DNA of 64,000 nucleotides from Nannocystis pusilla. GTDB taxonomy: Bacteria; Myxococcota_A; Polyangia; Nannocystales; Nannocystaceae. The notes beneath the pieces are model-generated. The model saw only the letters and a list, made by a program, of their open reading frames with translations. It did no database searches and was not told the origin of the DNA. Below, piece after piece: positions 52,014 through 63,704 of the stretch. The DNA lies in contig NZ_JAIRAU010000043.1 in assembly GCF_020073745.1 (NCBI RefSeq), forward strand, positions 186,001 through 250,000, written 5' to 3'. Every line of letters starts with the position of its first letter. Position 1 is the first letter of the stretch. The translations under genes were made by a program, and so were the position numbers.

Positions 52014-53162
52014 ATGAACATCAAGCCCCACCTGAACTGCGGCACGATCGGCCACGTCGATCACGGCAAGACCACCCTCACCGCGGCCCTGACCCGGGTC
52101 TGCGCGGCGCGCTTCGGCTCGAAGGCCCGCGCCTTCGAGGACATCGACAACGCCCCCGAGGAGCGCGAGCGCGGGATCACCATCAACGCGGCCCACGTCG
52201 AGTACGAGAGCGCCGAGCGCCACTACGCGCACATCGACTGCCCGGGGCACGCCGACTACGTGAAGAACATGATCACGGGCGCGTCGCAGATGGACGCGGC
52301 GATCCTGCTGGTCGACGCCAGCCAGGGGCCGCAGCCGCAGACGCGCGAGCACATCCTCCTGGCCCGCCAGGTCGGCGTGCGGCAGATGGTCGTGTTCCTC
52401 AACAAGGTCGACGTCGCGGACCCCGAGATGCTCGAGCTGGTCGAGCTCGAGGTCGGCGAGATGCTCGAGCGGCAGGGCTTCCACGGCATCCCGTTCGTGC
52501 GCGGGTCGGCCCTGCAGGCGCTGCGGGGCGAGGACGAGCGATCGATCCTCGCGCTGCTCGCCGAGCTCGACCGCATGAGCGTGCCCGAGCGCGACGTGAA
52601 CGGGCCGTTCCTCATGCCGATCGAGGGGGTGCACACGATCGCCGGCCGCGGCACGGTGGTGACGGGCCGGGTCGAGCGCGGGACCCTGGCCACCGGGACG
52701 CCGATCCAGGTGGTCGGGCGCGTCGACGGCCGCCCGCTGGAGGCGGTCGTCACGGGGATCCAGATGTTCCACAAGAACATCCCGGAGGCCCGCGCGGGGC
52801 TCAACGTCGGCATGCTGCTGCGCGGGGTCGACCGCGACCAGGTCGAGCGCGGCCAGGTGGTGATCGCCCCCGACTCGATGCAACCGCGGCTCGCCGGCAC
52901 GGCGGAGATCTTCACGCTCACCGAGAAGGAGGGCGGCCGCCGCACCGGCTTCGGCACCGGCTACTCGCCGCAGTTCTTCTTCGGCGCCTGCGACTCGACG
53001 GCGATCCTCGACGTCGGCGCGCTCGGCTCGGTGACCCCGGGCGACCGCGCGACGGTCCGCTTCAAGCTCGGCAAGCCGGTCGCCTTCGAACCGGGCATGA
53101 AGTTCGCCATCCGCGAGGGCGGCAAGACCGTCGGCGCCGGCGTGGTGCTGACGACGGAGTAG
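52014..53162 (+). CDS. tuf: Divergent elongation factor Tu
   Basis: 382 residues from ATG 52014; the extension to 51906 is repeat-derived. All G motifs are intact (GHVDHGKT, DCPGHADY, NKVD, GSAL). It lacks the usual start and several residues of the standard ~395-residue form; domain 3 reads SPQFFFGACDSTAI, where most EF-Tu has RPQFYFRTTDVTG. It stands alone, not in the str operon. Likely a second, specialised or stress EF-Tu. The ribosome site is weak. Confidence 0.9.
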   Translation: MNIKPHLNCGTIGHVDHGKTTLTAALTRVCAARFGSKARAFEDIDNAPEERERGITINAAHVEYESAERHYAHIDCPGHADYVKNMITGASQMDAAILLVDASQGPQPQTREHILLARQVGVRQMVVFLNKVDVADPEMLELVELEVGEMLERQGFHGIPFVRGSALQALRGEDERSILALLAELDRMSVPERDVNGPFLMPIEGVHTIAGRGTVVTGRVERGTLATGTPIQVVGRVDGRPLEAVVTGIQMFHKNIPEARAGLNVGMLLRGVDRDQVERGQVVIAPDSMQPRLAGTAEIFTLTEKEGGRRTGFGTGYSPQFFFGACDSTAILDVGALGSVTPGDRATVRFKLGKPVAFEPGMKFAIREGGKTVGAGVVLTTE

Positions 53163-53175
53163 AACGAAAAGAAAG

Positions 53176-53208
53176 AGCGCCGGCCGGTTCAGTGAACCGG
53201 CCGGCGCT
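53176..53208 (+). terminator. Terminator of tuf
   Basis: Perfect 14-bp arms (AGCGCCGGCCGGTT and its complement) with a CAGTG loop, then GCTTCTT. It lies 13 bp after the stop. Confidence 0.9.
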
Positions 53209-53290
53209 GCTTCTTGTCAGGAGTCTTCCGCTCGCACGTCGCTGTCACAGCGCCTCGCGGCGGCGGGTCGATGTCGCACGACGAGCGGTC

Positions 53291-54181
53291 TCAGTAGCCG
53301 CGGTAGGCCGGCGGGGGCGGGGCGTAGCGGTTGGGGAACGGGTCGGCGGTGTCGCGGCGGAAGATGTCGTCGTGGGCGTGGCCGGCCTCGCGGAAGAAGG
53401 CGACGCCGATGACGCCGATGTTGCGCGGCTTGCCCATCTGCGCGGCGTAGCCGGCGTCGGTGTCGCTGAAGCGGAAGGCGGCGACGGTGTCGTCGGAGGT
53501 CCGCCAGCCCTCGATGGCGAAGCTGGTGTACGGGGCGACGACGTAGCCGCGCTTGTGGAAGTCGGCCTCGCCGCCGTCGAGGACGTCGAGGCCGTCGACC
53601 GAGGCGACGACCTCGAGCCGCTGCGGGCTGTGATTCTCGACGCCGATCGTGTAACGCGCGCCGATCTCTCCGATCGCGTAGACATCGCCGCCGACCTGCG
53701 CGGCCGACAGCGGCGCGCCGTACTCGTCGCGCAGCGTGACGGTGACCGGGTTGCTCTGCTGGATCGCCGATTGGAGGTACGGCGAGCCGGTCTTGTGGTG
53801 GGAGATCTGGCTGACGCCCTCGGCGTCGTTGTAGCGCAGGCTGAGCACCAGGTCCGGGTTGTAGGCGTCGGCGCGCTCGAACCGGGTGCCGCGCACGGAG
53901 CTCGAGCGCTGCTCGCCGTAGGCGGTGCCGAGCCCGCGCGACTGCTGGCGCTCGCGCTCGGCCAGCGCCCCGCCCACGCTGGCCTCGCCGCCGCCGGGAG
54001 CGATCGGGCCGGCCGCGTCTGCGTTCGTCGGGGTGGCGCTGATGCGGTACTGCTGGCCCGCAGGGGCATAACCGGCCGACTCGGGGGCGCTCAAATGGGC
54101 CCCGTCGGACGACTTGTGACAGGCAGCGAGAGCGGCGACGGAGGCGAGGAGGAGCGAGGCGACGAGGTTGGTGCGGGGCAT
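53291..54181 (-). CDS. Secreted lipoprotein, beta-rich
   Basis: 296 residues from ATG 54181; lipobox LLASVAALAAC. A flexible region to ~100, then beta-rich sequence (VTVTLRDEYGAPLSAAQVGG, YTIGVENHSPQRLEVVASVD), ending in Pro/Tyr. The start lies 140 bp downstream of the large hairpin after rtcR. No family recognised. Confidence 0.75.
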   Translation of the reverse strand: MPRTNLVASLLLASVAALAACHKSSDGAHLSAPESAGYAPAGQQYRISATPTNADAAGPIAPGGGEASVGGALAERERQQSRGLGTAYGEQRSSSVRGTRFERADAYNPDLVLSLRYNDAEGVSQISHHKTGSPYLQSAIQQSNPVTVTLRDEYGAPLSAAQVGGDVYAIGEIGARYTIGVENHSPQRLEVVASVDGLDVLDGGEADFHKRGYVVAPYTSFAIEGWRTSDDTVAAFRFSDTDAGYAAQMGKPRNIGVIGVAFFREAGHAHDDIFRRDTADPFPNRYAPPPPAYRGY

Positions 54182-54322
54182 GGCGTTCGTCCAGGTGCGC
54201 GACCAGAACGCGGCGAGCCGGGGCCGCTTACACCGGGCGCCCACGCGCGCGGTCGAGCTCGTCGCGGGGCGGATCTCGGACGATACGCATGGCGACAAGC
54301 GGGGCTGGCGACGATCTCCGCA

Positions 54323-54377
54323 GGGCGGACGAGGGGGCGGCGCGGTGGGACCCGCCGCGCCGCCCCCTCGTCCGCCC
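54323..54377 (-). terminator. Very long hairpin after rtcR
   Basis: 23-bp perfect arms (left 54323-54345, right 54355-54377; left begins GGGCGGACGAGGGGGC) with 4 more pairs inside, one of them G-T, leaving a single-base tip. It begins 38 bp after the rtcR stop. There is no T-tract. It is either a strong terminator or a small inverted-repeat element. Confidence 0.7.
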
Positions 54378-54415
54378 ACTCGAGTTCTTCAGGCCCCGCG
54401 TCTTCGGACACGCGA

Positions 54416-56017
<1,602 letters not shown>

Positions 56018-56028
56018 ATCGCTCCGAA

Positions 56029-56149
56029 TCTATCAAAAGTTATAGGTGTGGATAGAAAATTGTGCTGGCCAATCCCGGGCGGCCTTCGGTAAGATCTTGA
56101 AACTTACTCGTTAATCCCTGAGTCACGGCCGTGAGGCACGTTCTCTGCG
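56029..56149 (+). promoter_or_regulatory. Sigma-54 promoter and possible RtcR site for rtcBA
   Basis: GAGGCACGTTCTCTGCG at 56134-56149 has GG and GC 10 bases apart, as in the -24/-12 sigma-54 promoter. Upstream, TCTATC and GATAGA (56029-56056) form an inverted repeat that may be the RtcR site. Confidence 0.65.
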
Positions 56150-56173
56150 ATACCGGGCTTCAGGAGAACGCCG

Positions 56174-57409
56174 ATGTCCAACCGTGACGCGCAAAACTAC
56201 GAGGTCCACCAACCCAAGGGCGGGGTCCCGATCAAGCGCTGGACCCGCGGGGTGCAGGTCGAGCAGGACGCGATCGAGCAGCTCGAGCGGATCGCGCAGA
56301 TGCCGTTCATCCACCGCTGGGTGGCCGCGATGCCGGATGTCCACCTCGGCATCGGCGCGACCGTCGGCAGCGTGGTCCCGACCGTCGGCGCGGTGATCCC
56401 GGCGGCCGTCGGCGTCGACATCGGCTGCGGGATGATGGCGGTCGAGACCAGCCTCGTCGCGTCTGACCTTCCGGACAGTTTGGCCGAGGTCCGCGCGGCG
56501 ATCGAGAAGGCCGTGCCGCACGGCCGCACCACCAACCACGGGCGGGACAAGGGCGCGTGGCACGACCCGCCGGCGCCGGTGACCGCGGTGTGGAAGCAGC
56601 TCGAGCGCCGCTTCGACGCGATCGTCGCCAAGCACAAGGCGATCGAGAAGAGCAACACGGCGGTGCACCTCGGCACGCTCGGGACCGGCAACCACTTCAT
56701 CGAGGTCTGCCTCGACGAGCGCGACCGGGTGTGGTTCATGCTGCACTCGGGCTCGCGCGGGGTCGGGAACCGCATCGGCTCGCACTTCATCGCCCTCGCC
56801 AAGGAGGAGATGAAGCGGTGGTTCGTCAACCTGCCCGACCAGAACCTGGCGTACCTGTCCGAGGGGACGCAGTACTTCGGCGACTACGTCGAGGCGGTCG
56901 AGTGGGCCCAGGACTTCGCGCGGCACAACCGCGAGCTGATGATGCAGGCGGTGATCAAGGCGGTCGCCGGCTGCAAGGGCATCCCCCCGTTCACCTTCGG
57001 CGCGACGGCCGTCAACTGCCACCACAACTACGTCGCGCGCGAGCACCACTACGGCAAGGACGTGTTCGTGACCCGCAAGGGGGCGGTGCGCGCCCGCGAG
57101 GGTGACCTCGGGATCATCCCCGGCAGCATGGGGACCCGCTCGTACATCGTCCGCGGCAAGGGCAACGCGGAGAGCTTCCACTCGTGCAGCCACGGCGCGG
57201 GGCGGGCGATGTCGCGGACCGAGGCGCGCAAGCGCTTCACGCTGGCCGACCACCGCGAGGCGACGGCCAACATCGAGTGCCGCAAGGACGAGGACGTGAT
57301 CGACGAGACGCCGATGGCCTACAAGGACATCGACGCGGTGATGGAGGCGCAGCGCGACCTGGTCGAGGTCGTCCATACGCTGCGCCAGGTCGTGTGCGTG
57401 AAGGGGTAG
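56174..57409 (+). CDS. rtcB: RNA ligase RtcB
   Basis: 411 residues; CAGGAGAA upstream. Metal-binding VGVDIGCGMMAVE, GTGNHFIEV, HSGSRGVGN and the guanylylation His in SHGAGRAMSR. It joins 3'-phosphate to 5'-OH RNA ends using GTP and Mn. It shares an operon with rtcA, 10 bp apart. Confidence 0.97.
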   Translation: MSNRDAQNYEVHQPKGGVPIKRWTRGVQVEQDAIEQLERIAQMPFIHRWVAAMPDVHLGIGATVGSVVPTVGAVIPAAVGVDIGCGMMAVETSLVASDLPDSLAEVRAAIEKAVPHGRTTNHGRDKGAWHDPPAPVTAVWKQLERRFDAIVAKHKAIEKSNTAVHLGTLGTGNHFIEVCLDERDRVWFMLHSGSRGVGNRIGSHFIALAKEEMKRWFVNLPDQNLAYLSEGTQYFGDYVEAVEWAQDFARHNRELMMQAVIKAVAGCKGIPPFTFGATAVNCHHNYVAREHHYGKDVFVTRKGAVRAREGDLGIIPGSMGTRSYIVRGKGNAESFHSCSHGAGRAMSRTEARKRFTLADHREATANIECRKDEDVIDETPMAYKDIDAVMEAQRDLVEVVHTLRQVVCVKG

Positions 57410-57419
57410 AGCTGCGAGG

Positions 57420-58457
57420 ATGCAAGCGCCGAAGGACGCGATCGTGATCGACGGCTCGGAGGGCGAGGGCGGAGGCCAGATCCTCCGCACCTCGCTGGCC
57501 CTGTCGCTCATCACGGGGCGACCCTTCCACCTGGTCAAGCTGCGGGCCCGCCGGCACAAGCCGGGGCTGCTGCGCCAGCACCTCACGGCCGTGCGCGCGG
57601 CCACCAGCGTCGGCGCGGCCAAGGTCCAGGGCGACGCGCTGGGCTCGCAGGAGCTGGTCTTTCAGCCAGGCCCGGTCAAGCACGGCGAGTACACGTTCTC
57701 GGTCGGCAGCGCCGGCAGCGTGACGCTGGTGCTGCAGACGGTGATCTGGCCGCTCTTGCACGCGCCGGGCACGTCGACGCTGAGCTTCGAGGGCGGGACG
57801 CACAACCCGATGGCGCCGCCCTTCGAGTTCATCGCCGAGGTGTTCCTGCCGCTGCTGCACCGCATGGGCGCGCAGGTGCAGGCCAACCTCGAGCGCGTCG
57901 GCTTCTACCCGGCCGGCGGCGGCCGCTTCACCGCCAAGGTCACCGGCGGCGAGCCGCTGAAGCCGCTGCACTGGCACGAGCGCGGCAAGGTGGTCCGCCG
58001 CCAGGCGCGGGCGATCTACGCCAACCTGCCGAAGTCGATCGCCGACCGCGAGCTGCGGGCGGTGCAGAACCTGCTCGGCTGGGAGCGCTCCGAGCTGCGC
58101 GCGATCGAGGTCGAGAGCGCCGGCCCCGGCAACGCGCTGCTGCTGTCCGTCGAGTTCGAGCACGGCAGCGAGCTGTTCTCCGCCTTCGGCGAGAAGCGGA
58201 TCTCCGCCGAACAGGTCGCCGCCCGCGTGGTCAAGGAGCTCGGCGAACACCTCGGCTCGGCCGCGCCCGTCGGCCCCCACCTCGCCGACCAGCTGCTCAT
58301 CCCGCTGGCCCTCGCCGGCAGCGGCAGCTTCCTGTCGCACTCGCTCACCCAGCACACGCTGACCAACATGAGCATCGTCCGCCGCTTCCTCGCGGTCGAG
58401 TTCGAGGTGACCGACGCCCCGGACGGGGCGCGGCGCGTGTCGGTCCGCCCGGGCTGA
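57420..58457 (+). CDS. rtcA: RNA 3'-terminal phosphate cyclase
   Basis: 345 residues. IDGSEGEGGGQILRTSLALS at the start, FEGGTHNPMAPP, and the adenylylated His region LTQHTLTNM. It turns RNA 3'-phosphates into 2',3'-cyclic phosphates. The partner of RtcB in the RtcR regulon. Confidence 0.96.
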   Translation: MQAPKDAIVIDGSEGEGGGQILRTSLALSLITGRPFHLVKLRARRHKPGLLRQHLTAVRAATSVGAAKVQGDALGSQELVFQPGPVKHGEYTFSVGSAGSVTLVLQTVIWPLLHAPGTSTLSFEGGTHNPMAPPFEFIAEVFLPLLHRMGAQVQANLERVGFYPAGGGRFTAKVTGGEPLKPLHWHERGKVVRRQARAIYANLPKSIADRELRAVQNLLGWERSELRAIEVESAGPGNALLLSVEFEHGSELFSAFGEKRISAEQVAARVVKELGEHLGSAAPVGPHLADQLLIPLALAGSGSFLSHSLTQHTLTNMSIVRRFLAVEFEVTDAPDGARRVSVRPG

Positions 58458-58515
58458 GCCTCTCGCCCGCGGCTTCGCGACCCGGCGCCCGTGCTCCGCG
58501 CGCAGGCGCTTCGTG

Positions 58516-58577
58516 AGAGGTGCAAAAGGGCATGTTTTTATGAGCATGTCCTTTCAGCAATGTCCGTCCGGACATGG
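58516..58577. repeat. Phased 14-bp units between rtcA and tetR
   Basis: AGAGGTGCAAAAGG, GCATGTTTTTATGA, GCATGTCCTTTCAG and CAATGTCCGTCCGG, then ACATGG. It lies 60 bp after rtcA; the UUUUU and hairpins may end the rtcBA transcript. Confidence 0.75.
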
Positions 58578-58654
58578 CTCCGCCGGGCCCCGCGAGATCG
58601 TGCTTCGACGGCCCCGGGAGCGCGGGCGCAGGGCCGGCTGCGCCGCAATTTTTC

Positions 58655-58683
58655 TTGACCGACCGGTCTGGTACCACTATCTT
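58655..58683 (+). promoter_or_regulatory. tetR promoter with operator-like palindrome
   Basis: TTGACC and TATCTT with a 17-bp spacer; the palindrome GACCGGTC lies in the spacer (58661-58668). A second TTGAC...GGTC follows at 58682-58695. This fits self-repression by the TetR protein. Confidence 0.6.
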
Positions 58684-58755
58684 GACTGGGTGGTCCAGAA
58701 TTTCTACTGTCAAGAACGGTCCCGCCCACGGGCCTACTACCAGCACCTACAGCCG

Positions 58756-59364
58756 ATGCCGCGCGTCAAGGAGTTCGACCCCGAGGAGGCGCTCGATCGC
58801 GCCCTCGATCTGTTCTGGCGCCGCGGCTACGAGGGCGCCTCGCTGCGCGACCTGATCGAGCACATGGAGATCTCGCGGCAGAGCCTCTACGACACGTTCG
58901 GCGACAAGCGCTCGCTCTTCTTGAAGGTGCTGGCGCGCTACGAGGAGCTGGCGGTCGGCGGCATGCTGGACACGCTGACGCGGACCGGATGGAGCCGGCC
59001 GATCGAGCGGCCGCTGACGGCGCTGGTGGCGATCCGCGGGTTCTTCGAGCTGTTCCTCGCCGAGGTGGTGCTCGACCGCGAACGCGGCTCGTGCCTGATG
59101 GCGAACACCGCGATCGAGGTCGGCCCGGCGGACCCGGAGATCCAGGGCGTGGTGAAGGCCTACTTCCTGCGCGTCGAGGAGGCGCTGCACGCCGCGCTGG
59201 CGCGCGCGGGCGAGGCGGGCGAGCTGCGGGCCGGTCAGGAGCCGCGGGCGCTGGCCAGGCACCTGGTCAACACGCTCTACGGCCTCGGCATCATGAGCCG
59301 CGCCGGGGCCTCGCGCGCGGCGCTGCGGCAGATGCTCGACGTCGGCCTGTCCGTGCTCGCCTGA
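58756..59364 (+). CDS. TetR/AcrR-family regulator
   Basis: 202 residues from ATG 58756. The DNA-binding helices read ALDLFWRRGYEGASLRDLIE and SRQSLYDTFGDKRSLF. The ligand domain is open. It is of the YxaF/DhaR type. Likely autoregulated (see the promoter at 58655). Confidence 0.9.
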   Translation: MPRVKEFDPEEALDRALDLFWRRGYEGASLRDLIEHMEISRQSLYDTFGDKRSLFLKVLARYEELAVGGMLDTLTRTGWSRPIERPLTALVAIRGFFELFLAEVVLDRERGSCLMANTAIEVGPADPEIQGVVKAYFLRVEEALHAALARAGEAGELRAGQEPRALARHLVNTLYGLGIMSRAGASRAALRQMLDVGLSVLA

Positions 59365-59392
59365 GAATGGGTCGGTGATGTCTCTCGGGTCG

Positions 59393-59420
59393 GTATGACC
59401 TGAAGGACATGTTGTGGTCG
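59393..59420. repeat. Two phased 14-bp units before the GTPase gene
   Basis: GTATGACCTGAAGG and ACATGTTGTGGTCG, ending about 40 bp before the GTPase start. Confidence 0.55.
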
Positions 59421-59463
59421 GTGAAAATTTCGGTCCGGGCGGTGGGCCCGGGGAGGGATGATC

Positions 59464-60066
59464 ATGCCGTTCATCAATTATGCGGCCAAGGAGATCAACC
59501 TGAAGCTCGTGTATTACGGGCCAGGTCTCTCGGGCAAGACCGCGAACGCCCAGTGGATCCACGGGAAGACCGAGGAGGCGCGGCGCGGGCCGCTCCTGCG
59601 GCTCAACACCGACAGCGAGCGGACCCTGTTCTTCGACTTCATGCCGCTGACGCTCGGCACCATCGGCGGGTTCCGCGTGCGCGTGCACCTGTACACGGTG
59701 CCGGGGCAGGTCATGTACGCGGCGACCCGCAAGCTGGTGATGCGCTCGGCCGACGGGGTGGTGTTCGTGGCCGACTCGCAGGAGGTGCGCATGGACGCCA
59801 ACTGCGAGAGCCTCGAGAACCTGCACCACGACGTCGCCGAGAACGCGCTCGACCTCGGCGACGCCTACGTGATGCAGTACAACAAGCGCGACACGCCGGG
59901 CGCGCTGCCGCTGGCGGAGCTGCGCTCGGCGCTCAACCCCGACGGGTGGCCGGAGTTCCCCGCCGTCGCGCGCGACGGCGAGGGGGTGTTCGACACGCTG
60001 CGCGCGGTCACGCGGCGGGTGACCGAGCGGCTGCGGGCGCCGCAGGCCGCGTCGCGCTCGCGCTAG
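59464..60066 (+). CDS. MglA-like small GTPase
   Basis: 200 residues from ATG 59464, 7 bases after GGGAGG; ATG 59458 is too close. P-loop YYGPGLSGKT, TLFFDFMPLTLG, TVPGQVMYAATRKL, VVFVADSQ and NKRD all match MglA. M. xanthus MglA controls polarity and motility with MglB, but no mglB is adjacent, so it is likely an orphan paralogue. Confidence 0.92.
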   Translation: MPFINYAAKEINLKLVYYGPGLSGKTANAQWIHGKTEEARRGPLLRLNTDSERTLFFDFMPLTLGTIGGFRVRVHLYTVPGQVMYAATRKLVMRSADGVVFVADSQEVRMDANCESLENLHHDVAENALDLGDAYVMQYNKRDTPGALPLAELRSALNPDGWPEFPAVARDGEGVFDTLRAVTRRVTERLRAPQAASRSR

Positions 60067-60079
60067 TCGAGCGAGCGGC

Positions 60080-61273
60080 TCACTGGCCGACGATGAAGCC
60101 CTCGCAGGCCTGCTGGACGAGGTTCACGCCGTTGGTGAAGAACGAGGTGTAGTCGGCGGCGCAGATGCTGCCGACGGCCCCGTGGCTGAATTTGGCGACG
60201 AACTCCTGCAGGCGCGGGGCCGGGCTGCCGGCCAGGGTGTCCTTGTCGGGGTTCATGTTCGGGGCGCAGGTGCCCCCGGTCATGTTGCCGTCGCCGACGA
60301 GGCCGAGCACGACGAGCGACTCGGCGTTGCCGCCCTTGGCGGCGACGAGCGCGTCGTACCACTCCTGCGGGCCGCCGGGCGAGCCGGTGGCGTTGCCGTT
60401 GGGGGCGTCGTCCTTGTCGGACACGAACACCACGACCAGCAGCGCGTCGCTGCGCAGGAAGCCCTCGTCGCAGCCGCCGGCGCCGTTCATGGTCGGGCCG
60501 ACCGCCTCGATCGCGGCGAACATCGGCTGCTTGCCGGCGGGCGAGTCGTACAGGCCGGTCTCGGCGACGCAGCCGAAGGTGGCGTGCAGGTCGGGCTGGC
60601 TGTCGAGCAGGTAGCGGCGGCCCTCGGCGATGTTGCAGTACGCGCCCTGGGTGTCGTGCTCGCGACCGGCGCCGAACTGCGAGGCGCACTCGCTGACCTG
60701 CAGGGTCGCGCAGTCGTTGCTGTTGCAGGAGCTGGCGTTGCCGCCGCCGCACACCTCGGTGCAGCAGGTCGGCGCCGGGCCGCAGAAGCACTTGCCGCCG
60801 CCGAGGCACTGGCTGGTCACGGACAGCGCCTTGGCGTCGTCGGTGCCGACCACCATGACGTGCGTGTCCTGCATGCCGAGCGTCGCCTTGACGCTGTCGT
60901 AGAACCCCGGGAACGCGGCCACCAGACCCTGCTGCTCGGCCTTCATGGTGCTGCCGCTGTCGACCACGAACAGCAGGTCGACCTTCGAGCAGCCGGCCTC
61001 GACGCCCGCCGTCATGTCCTCGCCGGTGGTCCCGGGCGCCGACGTGTCGCCGCTGCCCGCGCTCGCGGCCCCCGAACCGCCGTCCTCGGTGTCCCCGGGC
61101 GGGACGGCCGAGCTGTCGAGAGCGTCGGTGTCGACGGCCCCGCTCGGCTGGACCGAGCCGCCCCCGCCACCATCGCTCTCGGTGCCGCCCTGCGGCTCGT
61201 TGTCGACGCAGGCGGCGAGCGCCGAGGCGCACACCAGCCAGCTTCCAATTACGGTCTTCGTAGTGCGAGTCAT
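60080..61273 (-). CDS. von Willebrand-A lipoprotein (copy 1)
   Basis: 397 residues; lipobox LVCASALAAC. Ser/Gly/Thr/Pro linker to ~90, then a VWA domain: MIDAS DLLFVVDSGSTMK and DALLVVVFVSDKDD. Cys-rich loops (CFCGPAPTCCTEVCGGG). Strongly similar to the next protein along its length. Converges with the GTPase. Confidence 0.9.
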   Translation of the reverse strand: MTRTTKTVIGSWLVCASALAACVDNEPQGGTESDGGGGGSVQPSGAVDTDALDSSAVPPGDTEDGGSGAASAGSGDTSAPGTTGEDMTAGVEAGCSKVDLLFVVDSGSTMKAEQQGLVAAFPGFYDSVKATLGMQDTHVMVVGTDDAKALSVTSQCLGGGKCFCGPAPTCCTEVCGGGNASSCNSNDCATLQVSECASQFGAGREHDTQGAYCNIAEGRRYLLDSQPDLHATFGCVAETGLYDSPAGKQPMFAAIEAVGPTMNGAGGCDEGFLRSDALLVVVFVSDKDDAPNGNATGSPGGPQEWYDALVAAKGGNAESLVVLGLVGDGNMTGGTCAPNMNPDKDTLAGSPAPRLQEFVAKFSHGAVGSICAADYTSFFTNGVNLVQQACEGFIVGQ

Positions 61274-61579
61274 GTCCAACTATTTAGCCCCGACCGTCCG
61301 GGCACATGGCCGACGCCGTGGGTGCCATCACCGGAGGCCGCGATGGTCATACACGGAGGCACCCCGATAACGCTGTTCATGCCGGTCGTTGCGGCGAATC
61401 GCGGCGACACGGCGAATGCCATGAGGCGTGACGACCATCATCGCCGAGGCCGCGCGCGGTATGATGATTGGCGCCGCCTCGCGCGCCCGCGTCGGCGCGG
61501 CGAGCGGTGCGCCGAGACGTCGCCGCCCTCGAGCCGGACGGCGCGAGGGCGGGCGGGGCGAGCTGCCGCGAGGCGGCGC
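61274..61579. other. Intergenic region, nothing identified
   Basis: 306 bases between two VWA lipoproteins on the same strand. A promoter for copy 1 is expected here; I cannot place one. No 14-bp array. Confidence 0.4.
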
Positions 61580-62728
61580 TCAGCCGATCGGGACGAAGCT
61601 GTCGCAGGCGCTGTCGATGACGTCCACGGCCTCGAGCAGGAAGGGCGTGTAGTCGGCGGAGCAGACGCTGCCGAGCACGTGCGCCGGGAACATCTTCACG
61701 AACGACTGCAGGCGCGGGGCCGCTTCGCCGCCGTCCTCTTTGGGGTTCCAGGCCGCCGGGCACAGGCCGCCGGGGAGGTTGCCGTCGCCGACCAGGCCGA
61801 GCACCACCGCGTTCTCCGGCACGCCGCGCTTGGCCGCCACGACCGCCTCGTACCACGCCGCCGGATCGCCGGGCGAGCCCTCGCCGGCCTCGATGTTGTC
61901 GTCCTCTTCGTCGGTGATGAGGACGAGCACGAGGATCGCGTCGTCGCGCAAGAAGCCCTCGTTGCAGCCGGTCGGCCCGTTCTGCCACCCGCCGAGGGCC
62001 GCTTGCACGGCCTGCATCGGCCGCTCGTCGCCGCTGCCCCACGCGCCGATGCGGGCGGCGCAGGCGAAGGTCGACTCGAGGTCGGGCTGGTCGGCCAGCA
62101 TGTAGCGGCGGCCGGCGGCGATCGGGCACGGCTTGCCGAGCTGATCGTACTGGCGACCGCTGCCGTACTGGAATTCGCAGGTGTCGATCGTGACCTGCTC
62201 GCACGGGGTGCCGTTGCAGGTCCGGTCGTCGGCGAACAGGGAGTCGCACACCTTCTTGCAGCAGGTCGGCGCCGGGGCGCACTTGCACGTGTCGGTCTTG
62301 AAGTCGCAGTCCTGCTCGCCGTCGATGGCGTTGCCGTCGTCGGTCGAGATCGCCATGATGTGGTAGTCGTCGGCGGTCAGCGTCTCCTCGATCGCGGCGA
62401 TGAAGCCGGGGAACGAGGCGATCAGGCTGCTCTGCTCGTCGGCCATCGAGTTGGAGTTGTCGATCACGAACAGGAAGTCGACCTTGTCGCAGCCCTTGAC
62501 CGCGAGGCCGCTGTCGCCGCCGGTGCTGGTGCCGCCGTCGGGCAGGTCGAGCTTCTCGTCCTCGCCGTCGTCGAGGCCCGAGGGCAGGGAGAGCGCCGGG
62601 GGGTCGCCGAACGGCGGCAGGGCGCCGCCGTCCGTGACGTCCCCACGCTGTCCGTCATTGTCAGTACACGCGAACACGAGGGTGCACATCAACCACAGGT
62701 GCACAGGAGGCGACATCGGACGAGACAT
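61580..62728 (-). CDS. von Willebrand-A lipoprotein (copy 2)
   Basis: 382 residues from ATG 62728 (ATG 62716 is possible); signal VHLWLMCTLVFAC. VWA domain: MIDAS DFLFVIDNSNSMA and AILVLVLITDEEDD. It shares with copy 1 the order of Cys loops (CKCAPAPTCCKKVC), GRRYMLADQPDLESTFACAA and CSADYTPFL. A tandem duplication. Confidence 0.9.
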   Translation of the reverse strand: MSRPMSPPVHLWLMCTLVFACTDNDGQRGDVTDGGALPPFGDPPALSLPSGLDDGEDEKLDLPDGGTSTGGDSGLAVKGCDKVDFLFVIDNSNSMADEQSSLIASFPGFIAAIEETLTADDYHIMAISTDDGNAIDGEQDCDFKTDTCKCAPAPTCCKKVCDSLFADDRTCNGTPCEQVTIDTCEFQYGSGRQYDQLGKPCPIAAGRRYMLADQPDLESTFACAARIGAWGSGDERPMQAVQAALGGWQNGPTGCNEGFLRDDAILVLVLITDEEDDNIEAGEGSPGDPAAWYEAVVAAKRGVPENAVVLGLVGDGNLPGGLCPAAWNPKEDGGEAAPRLQSFVKMFPAHVLGSVCSADYTPFLLEAVDVIDSACDSFVPIG

Positions 62729-62780
62729 GCCGATTCCATAGCGCCGACCCGCGGCCGAGGGCCGTGGATGGCGTCACAGA

Positions 62781-63700
<920 letters not shown>

Positions 63701-63704
<4 letters not shown>

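Noticed and set aside
52014..53162. Elfamycin-resistance EF-Tu by known mutations
   Set aside because: The positions I recall (Gln124, Gly316, Ala375 regions) are unchanged, so resistance cannot be claimed.
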